From Bacteroidetes bacterium UBA7368 (GTDB taxonomy: Bacteria > Bacteroidota > Rhodothermia > Rhodothermales > UBA10348): a stretch of 16,060 nucleotides of DNA. Position numbers and translations under genes: made by a program. Below are positions 7,928 to 15,048 of this stretch, piece by piece. How positions within the stretch are numbered: position 1 is the stretch's first letter; each line of letters starts with the position of its first letter. The stretch covers positions 1-16,060 of the forward strand of contig DKOG01000237.1 in NCBI GenBank assembly GCA_002469915.1. The letters are read 5' to 3'. Under the pieces are notes generated by a model. That model saw only the letters and a list, made by a program, of their open reading frames with translations. It searched no databases and had not been told where the DNA came from.

Positions 7928-8359
7928 TCTTTTACTGAACGTGAATGCCAGCCTATCACAGGAGCGTCCCAAGTGGAGAAACATGCCCCATCGAGCGTCT
8001 TTGAAGCAGTCCATTTGAGAATATTATTGTTCGGATTTGACTACAACCTCCTGTGACCCCAACCCCTTTTTTCTCATGCACTCATGATCTCAAAAAAAGC
8101 AATCAATAGCTCAAAAGTGCGTTTAATCATGTCTTGTATTGATTTTAAACCCTAATTCAGCACACAGCCTTTCTCAAAGAAGCAAAACCTTTCTCAAAGA
8201 AGCAAAACCTTTCTCAAAGAATCAAAACACAAGGACCATTCCATTGAATGCGGCCCAAAATTGGCAAGCGATCAGATAAAGGGAAACCAGAATCAGGTTT
8301 GGCGTATACGTCCTTCCGTGCAGCATCCCATCATTCTAGATTTTAAAACTGACTTAAAC
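7928..8359 (+). other. 432-bp gene-free region before the redox operon
   Basis: I see no convincing gene here. The region holds AT-rich stretches around 8090-8160 and a three-copy tandem repeat at 8168-8227, and should contain the promoter of the cytochrome operon. The frame of the following gene stays open back to a TTG at 8261, but that extension has no protein-like features and would bury the signal peptide. A canonical Bacteroidota promoter (TAnnTTTG) was not found by eye. Confidence 0.5.
8168..8227 (+). repeat. Three tandem copies of a 20-bp unit
   Basis: The unit CCTTTCTCAAAGAAGCAAAA is present at 8168-8187 and 8188-8207 without change, and at 8208-8227 with a single G-to-T change at 8222. 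The copies abut directly with no spacer, so this is not a CRISPR. It lies 133 bp upstream of the GTG start of the cytochrome-propeller gene. It could be a regulator-binding array (20 bp is close to two helical turns) or a product of slippage. Confidence 0.9.
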
Positions 8360-9769
8360 GTGAAAAGACTCATACCAATACTTTTCGTGGGTGCTATCCT
8401 CGCGGGTTGGTCGCTGCCCCAGCGCCAAGCTGACTGGAATGAGGTAGATGCCATTTTCCAAGCAAAATGTGTCTCTTGTCACGCAGGGGAAGAAGCCGCC
8501 AGGGGCTTGAGACTAGACTCGTGGGAGAATCTAGTACTGGGTTCTGACTTCGGAGAAGCCATTATTGCTTACGACGCTGACAACAGTCTAGTGATTGAAT
8601 TGGCCACTAAATTCTCAGAGGGCTCTCATCCCGAAGAATTGGGAGAGGCTGCCTTGACCGAAGAGGAAATAGCTGTACTTAGAGACTGGATAGACTCCGG
8701 CGCTCCATCATCTGACGGAGAAATCCCGTTCAGTAATCCAGACGATCCCCGTTTATATGTCGCCAACCAGGGAGCCGGCATGGTCGCGGTAATCGACATG
8801 AATACCAATCAAGTGGCCAGAATGGTCAACCTGATGGATCTCGGGTTTAGTGAGTTTAGCATGCCGCACCATATTGCCGTAGAAGAAGATGGATCATTCT
8901 GGTATGTTTCCCTGATCATGGATAACAAAATCCTGAAGTTCACGCGCGACAATGAGTTAGTGGGGCAGGTGGATGCCGTGCGCCCAGGTCTTTTGGCGCT
9001 AGATCCTGTGGGCCCTTGGCTATACGGTGGTCGTTCAATGATGTCTGTCTCGCCTCCCGAAAGTGTCGTACAGATAGATCGTGAGACCATGGAGTCGGAA
9101 GAAATCGGGCTTCTCATGCCACGCCCTCATGCGCTTCTCACGAACCATGATGGGTCGGAAGTCTACATATCCAGCCTTGCCCAAAATCGAGTGGCCACGT
9201 ATCACGATGAAACAGGGGACTTGGTGTTTGACGATGTGGAAGGAGATCGCCCCCATGTGTTCATTCACTTTACGATTTCGCCTGATGGCAAAACCATGGT
9301 GGGTACGTCAGAAGTGACATCGAATGCGTTTGTCTTTGATCTTGAATCAAGCGAGGGAATCGCCCTAGTAGATACCATCGGTGTGCTACGGGCACCTTGG
9401 CACCCGATTTATACGGCAGATGGAAAATGGGTCGTTTTTGGAAATAACTGGACCAATACCATCACGATTCTGGATATGGAGAAGCGTGCTATTGCTAAGG
9501 TGATTGAGGGAGTAGAAGGCTTAGCTCAACCCCACGGAAGTGCAGCTTCTCCCGATGGCCGATACGTCTATATCAGCCAAAGAAATCTTGCCATGCCTGA
9601 TGGCCATAGCAAGGAAGACCATGTTTATCATGCGCGATACGACTTTGGAGACAATGCCCATGTTGGTACCGTGGTTGTTCTTGATATGGAATCCATGGAG
9701 ATCGTCAAGGTCATTGAAACTGAAGAATATGCTTCCGGTATGGGAGCCGCCGTCATCCGAAACCGCTAA
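8360..9769 (+). CDS. Periplasmic c-type cytochrome fused to YVTN-like beta-propeller
   Basis: The start is GTG 8360, giving MKRLIPILFVGAILAGWSL, a Sec signal, and a 469-aa protein. Residues about 25-118 are a cytochrome c domain of the type seen in planctomycete cytochromes: FQAKCVSCH (heme attachment at Cys37, Cys40, His41), then LTEEEIAVLRDWIDSGAP. In relatives a Met in an MPP-like motif ligates the heme; here the same place reads SHPEE, so His90 may be the sixth ligand. From residue 127 to the end come propeller blades: LYVANQGAGMVAVIDMNTN, MPHHIAVEEDG, VYISSLAQNRVATY, FTISPDGKTMV, WVVFGNNWTNTITILDM, GSAASPDGRYVYISQ. The product should sit in the periplasm and transfer electrons. It is first in an operon with a cupredoxin-like protein 4 bp downstream and two diheme proteins. 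The substrate is unknown. The propeller fold recalls, without proving relation, the large subunits of amine dehydrogenases. Confidence 0.88.
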   Translation: MKRLIPILFVGAILAGWSLPQRQADWNEVDAIFQAKCVSCHAGEEAARGLRLDSWENLVLGSDFGEAIIAYDADNSLVIELATKFSEGSHPEELGEAALTEEEIAVLRDWIDSGAPSSDGEIPFSNPDDPRLYVANQGAGMVAVIDMNTNQVARMVNLMDLGFSEFSMPHHIAVEEDGSFWYVSLIMDNKILKFTRDNELVGQVDAVRPGLLALDPVGPWLYGGRSMMSVSPPESVVQIDRETMESEEIGLLMPRPHALLTNHDGSEVYISSLAQNRVATYHDETGDLVFDDVEGDRPHVFIHFTISPDGKTMVGTSEVTSNAFVFDLESSEGIALVDTIGVLRAPWHPIYTADGKWVVFGNNWTNTITILDMEKRAIAKVIEGVEGLAQPHGSAASPDGRYVYISQRNLAMPDGHSKEDHVYHARYDFGDNAHVGTVVVLDMESMEIVKVIETEEYASGMGAAVIRNR

Positions 9770-9773
9770 TTTC

Positions 9774-10511
9774 ATGAACCGCACTATTCTATTGTTACTC
9801 GTCGCCGGATTGCTTCTAACCGGAGTCGCGTCGGCTCAAGACTATCTCGAAGAGCCGATAGACAGTCCAGGGACGATTACAGGACGCGTTGTTCTAAACG
9901 GTGAAGCCCCGGCCCCATTGAAGCTTCTAATCACCAAAGACGTTGAAGTGTGCGGTCTAGGATATCGCGAACGTGTTGAAGTGGATGTAGATGAAAACAA
10001 CGGACTCAAAAACGTGGTCGTCTTCATTGAGGACGTACCGTTAGGTAAAGCGTGGTCTGAGGCATCTGTTGAGTCATCTATCAACCAGGAAACCTGTCGA
10101 TTCCAGCCTCACATCCAAGTCATGCGAAATGGCATCGATATTGATGTCATCAACAGTGATGAGACACTCCACAATATTCACGCGTATGAATTAATTGGGA
10201 GAGCAAGAAAAACATTGTTCAATATTAGCCAGCCCGAAATGGGACCCATAGCTGAGGTTATGGACCCAACACGCGGAAATCAGATTAGTCTGGAATGCGA
10301 TTCCCATGACTTTATGCAAGGATGGATTTTCGTAACCGACAATCCGTACGCAACTGTCGTGGATGAACACGGTATATACGAGCTTACTGATGTTCCGGCA
10401 GGCACCTATCAGGTTTCAGTCTGGCATCCCCGGCTAGGAATTCAAACCAAAGAATTAGTCGTCAATCACCACGATAGCACGGAATCCGACTTTGTTTTTG
10501 ACATCGAATAG
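9774..10511 (+). CDS. Amicyanin/plastocyanin-like copper protein with carboxypeptidase-regulatory-like tail
   Basis: ATG 9774, 4 bp after the previous stop, begins a Sec signal ending GVASAQ; the 245-aa product is periplasmic. The frame is open upstream to 9540, but that part overlaps the propeller gene. Residues about 35-190 look like a cupredoxin fold with a type 1 copper site: His133 in LHNIHAY, then Cys175, His178 and Met181 in LECDSHDFMQGW. The C-x2-H-x2-M spacing and the flanking HNxH and FMxG match the amicyanin pattern as I recall it. Cys60 and Cys108 may form a disulfide. Residues about 192-245 (ATVVDEHGIYELTDVPAGTY, then VSVWHP) are a carboxypeptidase-regulatory-like beta-sandwich. 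Such proteins are often labelled methylamine utilization protein. Amicyanin carries electrons from methylamine dehydrogenase to cytochrome c, so a carrier role between the neighbours is likely. No binding to copper is shown. Confidence 0.82.
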   Translation: MNRTILLLLVAGLLLTGVASAQDYLEEPIDSPGTITGRVVLNGEAPAPLKLLITKDVEVCGLGYRERVEVDVDENNGLKNVVVFIEDVPLGKAWSEASVESSINQETCRFQPHIQVMRNGIDIDVINSDETLHNIHAYELIGRARKTLFNISQPEMGPIAEVMDPTRGNQISLECDSHDFMQGWIFVTDNPYATVVDEHGIYELTDVPAGTYQVSVWHPRLGIQTKELVVNHHDSTESDFVFDIE

Positions 10512-11541
10512 AGGGAGAATCACGCATTGGTTCTGGGCTGTTCCCATGTTGCTCGTATTGCTTCTCGTGGCAAACGGCTGCAACCGTAGTCCGGACCCGA
10601 ATCCAGCGGCCGTTCTTGAACTCGGTACCTACCTATTTTTTGACGTGCGTCTCTCTGGAGATGGCAGCATCAGTTGTGCGACCTGCCACAAACCTGAATT
10701 TGGATACGGGGATGGTCAGGATCTTTCTGAAACCTACCCAGCATCAGATGGCTTTCGAAATACGCCTACCATCGTACATGCTTCAAGCTCGACTTCCTTT
10801 TATGCCGATGGAAGATTAAGCAATAGCACCCCTTCGGATGTCATCCTCGATATGATTGGTGGGAAGCTATTTCTAAATGTGCATGATGTCCTTTTAACCG
10901 AGCGCATGAAACAGATTCCTGTCTATGACAGCCTATTTTATGCCGCTTTTGGCTCGGAGCCGACGTTTGATCATTTGGTCACGGCACTCGAACACTTTCA
11001 GGCAAGTTTGACACCGAAAGATTCGCCGTATGAAACGGGTATGATGAGCGCATCCGCATTGCGCGGAGAAGCACTGTTTCAGGGATCGGCTGGATGTGCT
11101 TCATGCCATTCAGGACCCACATTCAGCGACGGACAGGCTCACGCTATCGGGGTGCCCAACAATGCGTCCATTGCCACAGACCCGCTACGCCTCTCCGCAC
11201 TCAGATTGTTTTTGAAAGAAAAGGGAGTGGATGACTTTATGACCATAGACTCAGACCCGGGTCGATATGTAGCAACCGGTGAGGAATCTGATTGGGGCGC
11301 TTTTATGACGCCTTCGTTGCGTCAAGTAGCCGATACGGCACCGTATATGCACAATGGATCATTAGGAACGCTTGAAGAGGTCGTCGCTTTTTACTCGGAT
11401 CGCGGCCCTGCTCTGTCAGAAACGGAACAATCTGATGTTGTTGAGTTTCTGAAGGCTCTTTCCGGGACGATTTCGGACGTCTTCGTTCCTGAAATGCCCG
11501 ATTATGCTGTGAGTCCTAACTGGTCAGAGGAGGCAAATTAA
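10492..11541 (+). CDS. MauG / cytochrome c peroxidase-type diheme lipoprotein (first copy)
   Basis: This protein of up to 349 aa has two c-type heme sites: CATCH (Cys62, Cys65, His66) and CASCH (Cys202, Cys205, His206). Family motifs are LFFDVRLSGDGSISCATCH, GEALFQGSAGCASCH, HAIGVPN and APYMHNGSLGTLEEVV. A lipobox LVANGC puts a lipidated cysteine at residue 30. The start is uncertain. TTG 10492 or 10498 gives a signal peptide with a basic N-region but overlaps the previous gene by up to 20 bp; ATG 10546 would leave no charged N-region. A purine-rich stretch (GAGGGAGAA, about 10511-10519) precedes no ordinary in-frame start. The family's FWDGR motif reads FYADGR here and the usual catalytic Glu region (NPVE-like) reads FLNVHD. 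These changes suggest electron transfer rather than peroxidase activity, which is inference. It lies directly upstream of the second diheme gene. Confidence 0.88.
   Translation: MFLTSNRGRITHWFWAVPMLLVLLLVANGCNRSPDPNPAAVLELGTYLFFDVRLSGDGSISCATCHKPEFGYGDGQDLSETYPASDGFRNTPTIVHASSSTSFYADGRLSNSTPSDVILDMIGGKLFLNVHDVLLTERMKQIPVYDSLFYAAFGSEPTFDHLVTALEHFQASLTPKDSPYETGMMSASALRGEALFQGSAGCASCHSGPTFSDGQAHAIGVPNNASIATDPLRLSALRLFLKEKGVDDFMTIDSDPGRYVATGEESDWGAFMTPSLRQVADTAPYMHNGSLGTLEEVVAFYSDRGPALSETEQSDVVEFLKALSGTISDVFVPEMPDYAVSPNWSEEAN
11528..11533 (+). promoter_or_regulatory. Strong Shine-Dalgarno AGGAGG for the second diheme gene
   Basis: AGGAGG sits 9 nt before the GTG at 11543, inside the last codons of the first diheme gene. 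It is by far the best ribosome-binding site seen in the window, where most genes have none, and it fixes the GTG as the start. Confidence 0.75.
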
Positions 11542-11542
11542 A

Positions 11543-12718
11543 GTGAACCGACTAGCCAAAATACCTTTCTTACCCGTCCTGATTGGACTGTTCTCAGTGG
11601 TGTTTGTGACCGCGACTGCTGCCACGTTTCAGATGGGCAATACCTTGGAAGCCCTTGGGCCTCCTCCCATCCCAGAAGACAACCTCCAATCTGTCGATGA
11701 AAACGGTATGCCGCTTCTCGACGATCCTAAAGTGGAACTCGGTAAGATGTTGTTTTTCGAGAATCGCCTTTCAGGAGATGCTAGCATCAGTTGTGCTGAC
11801 TGCCACAGCGATGACTTCGGCTTTTCGGACGGGCAAGATCTCTGCCGGGCTTACCAAGCCGCTGGAAACTGGCGAAATTGTCCTACTGTCGTGAATGCCG
11901 CCTACAAAGATGATTTGTTCTGGGATGGCCGCGCACCCCGGCTGGAAGATCAGGCCAAAGGAGCAGCCACGAGCGTCGTGGAAGGGCATGGAGATACAGG
12001 AATGATGGAAGAACGCCTTGCGTTGATTCCTAACTATGTAGATCGATTTAAAACGGTTTTCGGCACAGACCTCCCTCAGGAAGAAGATATCTGGAAGGCC
12101 ATCGCGGCTTTTGAGCGCACCATTGTTCAGATAGATACTCCCTTTGATCAGTTTATGATTGGTAATCTTGGAGCAATGACGGATGATGCTAAGGCTGGAA
12201 TGGCCTTGTTCATGGGTAAGGCTGCCTGCATTCAATGCCACATGGGGCCGCTCCTCTCCGATCAGCAATTCCATAATATTGGCGTTCCTGATAACGAGCT
12301 TTTCGCGACAGACCCACTCACTCAGGTCACCTTCCGATTTCAGCAAATCATGAACGAAGTGCCCGAGGATATCCGGGAGAAGGTCAAAACAGACCTTGGC
12401 CTCTACCTACAGACTAAAGATCCTGAGGATATGGGCAAATTCAGAACACCTTCCTTGAGATATTTGACATATTCAGCCCCTTACATGCATAACGGCGCTT
12501 TCTTTACGCTCGAAGAAGTGGTTGACTTCTACAATGACGGAGCGGGTGAAGACCAATTCGAAGCTTTAGGTGGTGTTCGAACCCGGTCCGACCTAGTGCG
12601 CCCGCTAAATCTGTCCGACGACGAAAAGCGGCAGCTAGTCGCTTTTTTAGAAAGTACGAGTGGTAAAGAAATTAAAGTCGATCAACCTGTTCTTCCTCCC
12701 TATGCGGATCTGAACTAG
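11543..12718 (+). CDS. MauG / cytochrome c peroxidase-type diheme protein (second copy)
   Basis: GTG 11543 starts a 391-aa protein with an N-terminal signal or anchor (MNRLAKIPFLPVLIGLFSVV, then ATAATF) and no lipobox. The heme sites are CADCH (Cys84, Cys87, His88) and CIQCH (Cys229, Cys232, His233). The family core is intact: LFFENRLSGDASISCADCH, LFWDGR with Trp127, LEDQAKG followed by VVEGHG with a candidate catalytic Glu147, FHNIGVPD and APYMHNGAFFTLEEVV. Members reduce hydrogen peroxide or oxidise a protein substrate, as MauG does when it forms the TTQ cofactor. Cys101 and Cys113, within about a dozen residues after heme site 1, could form a disulfide absent from the first copy. It follows the first diheme gene with 1 bp between stop and start. 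The two proteins are related but diverged, and may act as a pair. Confidence 0.92.
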   Translation: MNRLAKIPFLPVLIGLFSVVFVTATAATFQMGNTLEALGPPPIPEDNLQSVDENGMPLLDDPKVELGKMLFFENRLSGDASISCADCHSDDFGFSDGQDLCRAYQAAGNWRNCPTVVNAAYKDDLFWDGRAPRLEDQAKGAATSVVEGHGDTGMMEERLALIPNYVDRFKTVFGTDLPQEEDIWKAIAAFERTIVQIDTPFDQFMIGNLGAMTDDAKAGMALFMGKAACIQCHMGPLLSDQQFHNIGVPDNELFATDPLTQVTFRFQQIMNEVPEDIREKVKTDLGLYLQTKDPEDMGKFRTPSLRYLTYSAPYMHNGAFFTLEEVVDFYNDGAGEDQFEALGGVRTRSDLVRPLNLSDDEKRQLVAFLESTSGKEIKVDQPVLPPYADLN

Positions 12719-12722
12719 CCTA

Positions 12723-12743
12723 GCCCCCGACTGTAGGGGTTTT
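12723..12743 (+). terminator. Weak terminator candidate after the redox operon
   Basis: Four C (12725-12728) and four G (12736-12739) flank a 7-nt loop and are followed by TTTT. The stem is short and the T-run is broken by C, so the call is weak. Its place, 5 bp after the second diheme stop, is where a terminator is expected. Confidence 0.3.
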
Positions 12744-12788
12744 CCCGTTGTTTTTGCGCTTTCTTTTACGCACCTTCTTCAGCACTAA

Positions 12789-13757
12789 ATTATTTCAGAC
12801 AAATCTGACGGTACGACCCGAGACAACCGCGATCGAATGCGCATACGGGCCCGTTTCGGCTTGAATTATGCCCACTCCAACCGCGTGACCCTGGGAATGC
12901 GGATTCGTGCAGGGGATCCGGCTTCTATTCAGTCTCCTCACATTACGCTTGGAGATGGGCTTTCAACCAAACCGATAGCGCTGGACCGAGTGTTTGCTCG
13001 CGTGACCTTTGATGGTGGTTCGGTCTGGTTTGGAAAGAATAGTAATCCGTTTTGGCATCAGAATGAACTGTTCTGGGATGATGATGTCATGTTAGAAGGT
13101 GCCGCTGCAACGTTCCAATTGCATGATAAAGTGGAAGCTCGACTGGGTTATTTTGTATTAGATACCCCCTCGAGTAACGGCTTTGCGGATCAAGCCAAAA
13201 TGATGGGCGGGCAGCTTATCGCCTCCCAAGGTATGCTCACGGCTGCCCTTGGCATCCGGTCCATTCGAGAAAATCCAGAGGCAGCTGATCCCCGATTGTC
13301 AGATGTAGACTACACGTTGATTTCCGGCAATGTGTATGCAGACCTGAGGTTCAATGACCATCCCGTTCGAGTTGGCCTAGATATAATCTCCAATCTCGAG
13401 GACTACGACCAAACGATGTACAATCACGACCAGACCTCAGGATTTGTGGCAAGCGCCTTATATGGAAGCGCCAATAAAACCGGCGATTGGCAATTCAGAT
13501 ACTACTTCTCCTATATCCAGAAATATGCTGTAGTCGGAGCCTTTGCTCAAGATGATTGGGTACGCTGGGGGTCAGCTACATCGACTCGGTCGGGCAATTT
13601 CTGAGGGCACGAGGTACCTGCGGTGTATATACCCGGCGAAGGCCAAAACTTAGTTTTGCGTGCCTACCTAGTTGAAGCACTTGAGCTCGAAAGCACGGGT
13701 GCCAGCGCGCTAGAAACAGGGACTCGCTTCAGACTCGACTGGAATATTTCGTTCTAG
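12789..13757 (+). pseudogene. Porin-like outer-membrane protein, no start and one in-frame TGA
   Basis: The first ATG in frame is 12837, but codons from 12789 already read as family sequence (SDGTTRDNRDRMRIRARFGL). This matches the stretch that normally follows about 50 residues of signal peptide and first strand in Bacteroidota putative porins. The stop at 12786-12788 and the lack of any start upstream show the 5' end is gone. The barrel continues (VTLGMRIRAGDP, ITLGDGL, VWFGKNSNPFWHQNELFWDD, DDWVRWGSATSTRSGNF) to a TGA at 13602-13604. The same frame then goes on with protein-like sequence: GHEVPAVYIPGEGQNLVLRA, then YLVEALELE and FRLDWNISF, ending TAG 13755-13757 with the C-terminal Phe expected of a barrel. 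TGA for CGA (Arg) is a one-base change. The same TGA codon ends other genes here, so recoding is unlikely. Confidence 0.75.
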
Positions 13758-13796
13758 TACCAATCTCGGTTTTATCCCGCGTTGAACTAGCATATA

Positions 13797-14759
13797 CTAC
13801 AGGGTAGGTGTTCCTTTATCTCGTATTCGATTGGTAGCAGCCACTAACTCTTTCGTAATCCCGGGTTCGTGAGATGAATGTCCTGCATCGGGCACAATGA
13901 CTAGACTTGATTCTGGCCACAGGGCATGTAAGTCCACGGCGCTCGCCACTGGGCACACGATATCATACCTACCGTGGACAATGAATGTGGGAATATGGCG
14001 GATCGTGTCCACTCGCTGCAAGAGCAAATCATCCGGATCCAGACGAACATTTCTGAAATAGTGTGCCTCCAATCGAGCCGTACACCAAGCCTTGTCTAAG
14101 TCGTGAAAAAAGGCTTCGAATTCAGGGTTAGGCAATAACGTACAGGAAGCGCCTTCATAAACACTCCAGATTCTGGCTGCTTCTCTCGCTTCGTCCCGAT
14201 CCTCGCTATGAAATTTCTTCCAGTACCCCTCTAAAAGATCGTCCCGGTCTTCCACGGGAAGGTGCTCTGAAAACACTTTCCACCGTTCTGGCTGAACCAG
14301 CCGCATTCCGTAAAGCCACCACTGAATTTCTTCATCCCTGAGCAGCCAGATGCCTCGGATAGTTAGTGTGCGACAGGATGAAGGACACTCCTGAGAATAG
14401 TACAGCGACAACGTACTTCCCCAAGATCCGCCGAACACGTGCCAGGTCTTGATTCCAAGCTCGGTCCGGAGTTGCTCAATGTCCCGAACCAGATCGTCAA
14501 TCGAGTTATTCTGCGTCTCTCCCTGAGGAGTAGACCGAACCGTTCCCCGTTGGTCAAATAGCACAATGCGAAAATAGGACGGATCAAAAAACCGCCGGTC
14601 GGTTTCGGTAGCGCCTGCACCCGGTCCTCCATGAATAAACAAGATGGGCTCGCCATCAGGATTTCCGCATTCTTCCCAATAGATAGTATGAATGTCATCG
14701 ACCGGCATCATGCCTGATTTATAGGGCTCGATCTCGGGATAGAAGTGTTGATTTGCCAT
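13797..14759 (-). CDS. pip: Prolyl aminopeptidase (proline iminopeptidase), S33 family
   Basis: This 320-aa alpha/beta-hydrolase should remove N-terminal proline from peptides in the cytoplasm; there is no signal peptide. Motifs in order are the oxyanion-hole HGGPGAG, RRFFDPSYFRIVLFDQRG, the nucleophile Ser in GGSWGSTLSLYYSQ, the family cap segment RGIWLLRDEEIQWW, AHYF, the acid in HGRYDIVCP and the catalytic His in AGHSSHEPG. Length is normal for the family. Two places differ from the usual sequence: DQRGTVRS where DQRGxGRS is common, and ECPSSCRTL where HPERV-like sequence is common. Substrate preference may therefore differ, but the triad is complete. The ATG 14759 start gives MANQHFYPEIEPY, a typical family N-terminus. 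It is convergent with the porin remnant. Confidence 0.9.
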   Translation of the reverse strand: MANQHFYPEIEPYKSGMMPVDDIHTIYWEECGNPDGEPILFIHGGPGAGATETDRRFFDPSYFRIVLFDQRGTVRSTPQGETQNNSIDDLVRDIEQLRTELGIKTWHVFGGSWGSTLSLYYSQECPSSCRTLTIRGIWLLRDEEIQWWLYGMRLVQPERWKVFSEHLPVEDRDDLLEGYWKKFHSEDRDEAREAARIWSVYEGASCTLLPNPEFEAFFHDLDKAWCTARLEAHYFRNVRLDPDDLLLQRVDTIRHIPTFIVHGRYDIVCPVASAVDLHALWPESSLVIVPDAGHSSHEPGITKELVAATNRIRDKGTPTL

Positions 14760-14833
14760 GATTCGAATTCAATTGAGAAGTTGCTTCAGAAATACGCCAC
14801 CAACAAGAACAGGTCAAGTCCAATTGTAGACTT

Positions 14834-14845
14834 TAAAGGCCTTTA
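14834..14845. promoter_or_regulatory. 12-bp palindrome TAAAGGCCTTTA
   Basis: A perfect palindrome lies 75 bp upstream of the aminopeptidase start, in the gap between divergent genes. It could be an operator. A 12-bp palindrome in a gap of this size has some chance of being accidental. Confidence 0.25.
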
Positions 14846-14941
14846 TTATCGGTTAGGTGATTTAGTCTGTACATGCGTCAAGAATAAGCCATCTCAAGAA
14901 CAACGCGTCCTCTGATCTGGACATCCGAGGCCGTGTAGAGG

Positions 14942-14970
14942 TCAAATACAGTACGTGGCATTGTATTTGA
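14942..14970. promoter_or_regulatory. 9-bp inverted repeat TCAAATACA-n11-TGTATTTGA
   Basis: The arms at 14942-14950 and 14962-14970 are exact reverse complements around an 11-nt spacer. The centre lies about 93 bp upstream of the lipoprotein ATG at 15049. The size and symmetry fit a dimeric regulator site. No T-run follows, so it is unlikely to be a terminator. Confidence 0.4.
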
Positions 14971-15048
14971 AAAGGATTAAACCCGAACTAGAACCTGTAA
15001 TTATTAATTGGTACGTTCTACGTGAACCCAATTGGAGACGCAATCACC

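Noticed and set aside
7941..8020. Small open frame after the oxidoreductase, considered as a quinone-cofactor substrate peptide
   Set aside because: It is about 25 codons long, with no signal peptide and no cysteine pattern.
8168..8227. CRISPR array
   Set aside because: The three 20-bp copies abut with no spacers and there are no cas genes.
8261..8359. N-terminal extension of the cytochrome-propeller gene from TTG 8261
   Set aside because: It would place 33 unremarkable residues before a clear signal peptide starting at GTG 8360.
9540..9773. Upstream extension of the cupredoxin-like gene
   Set aside because: It overlaps the propeller coding sequence in another frame; the ATG at 9774 gives a perfect signal peptide.
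11771..12346. Minus-strand open frame of 191 codons
   Set aside because: It is antisense to a strongly supported diheme protein and its translation has no domain pattern.
13602..13604. Selenocysteine or other recoding of the TGA in the porin
   Set aside because: The gene also lacks its start, TGA ends other genes in the window, and the expected residue here is probably Arg; decay is simpler.
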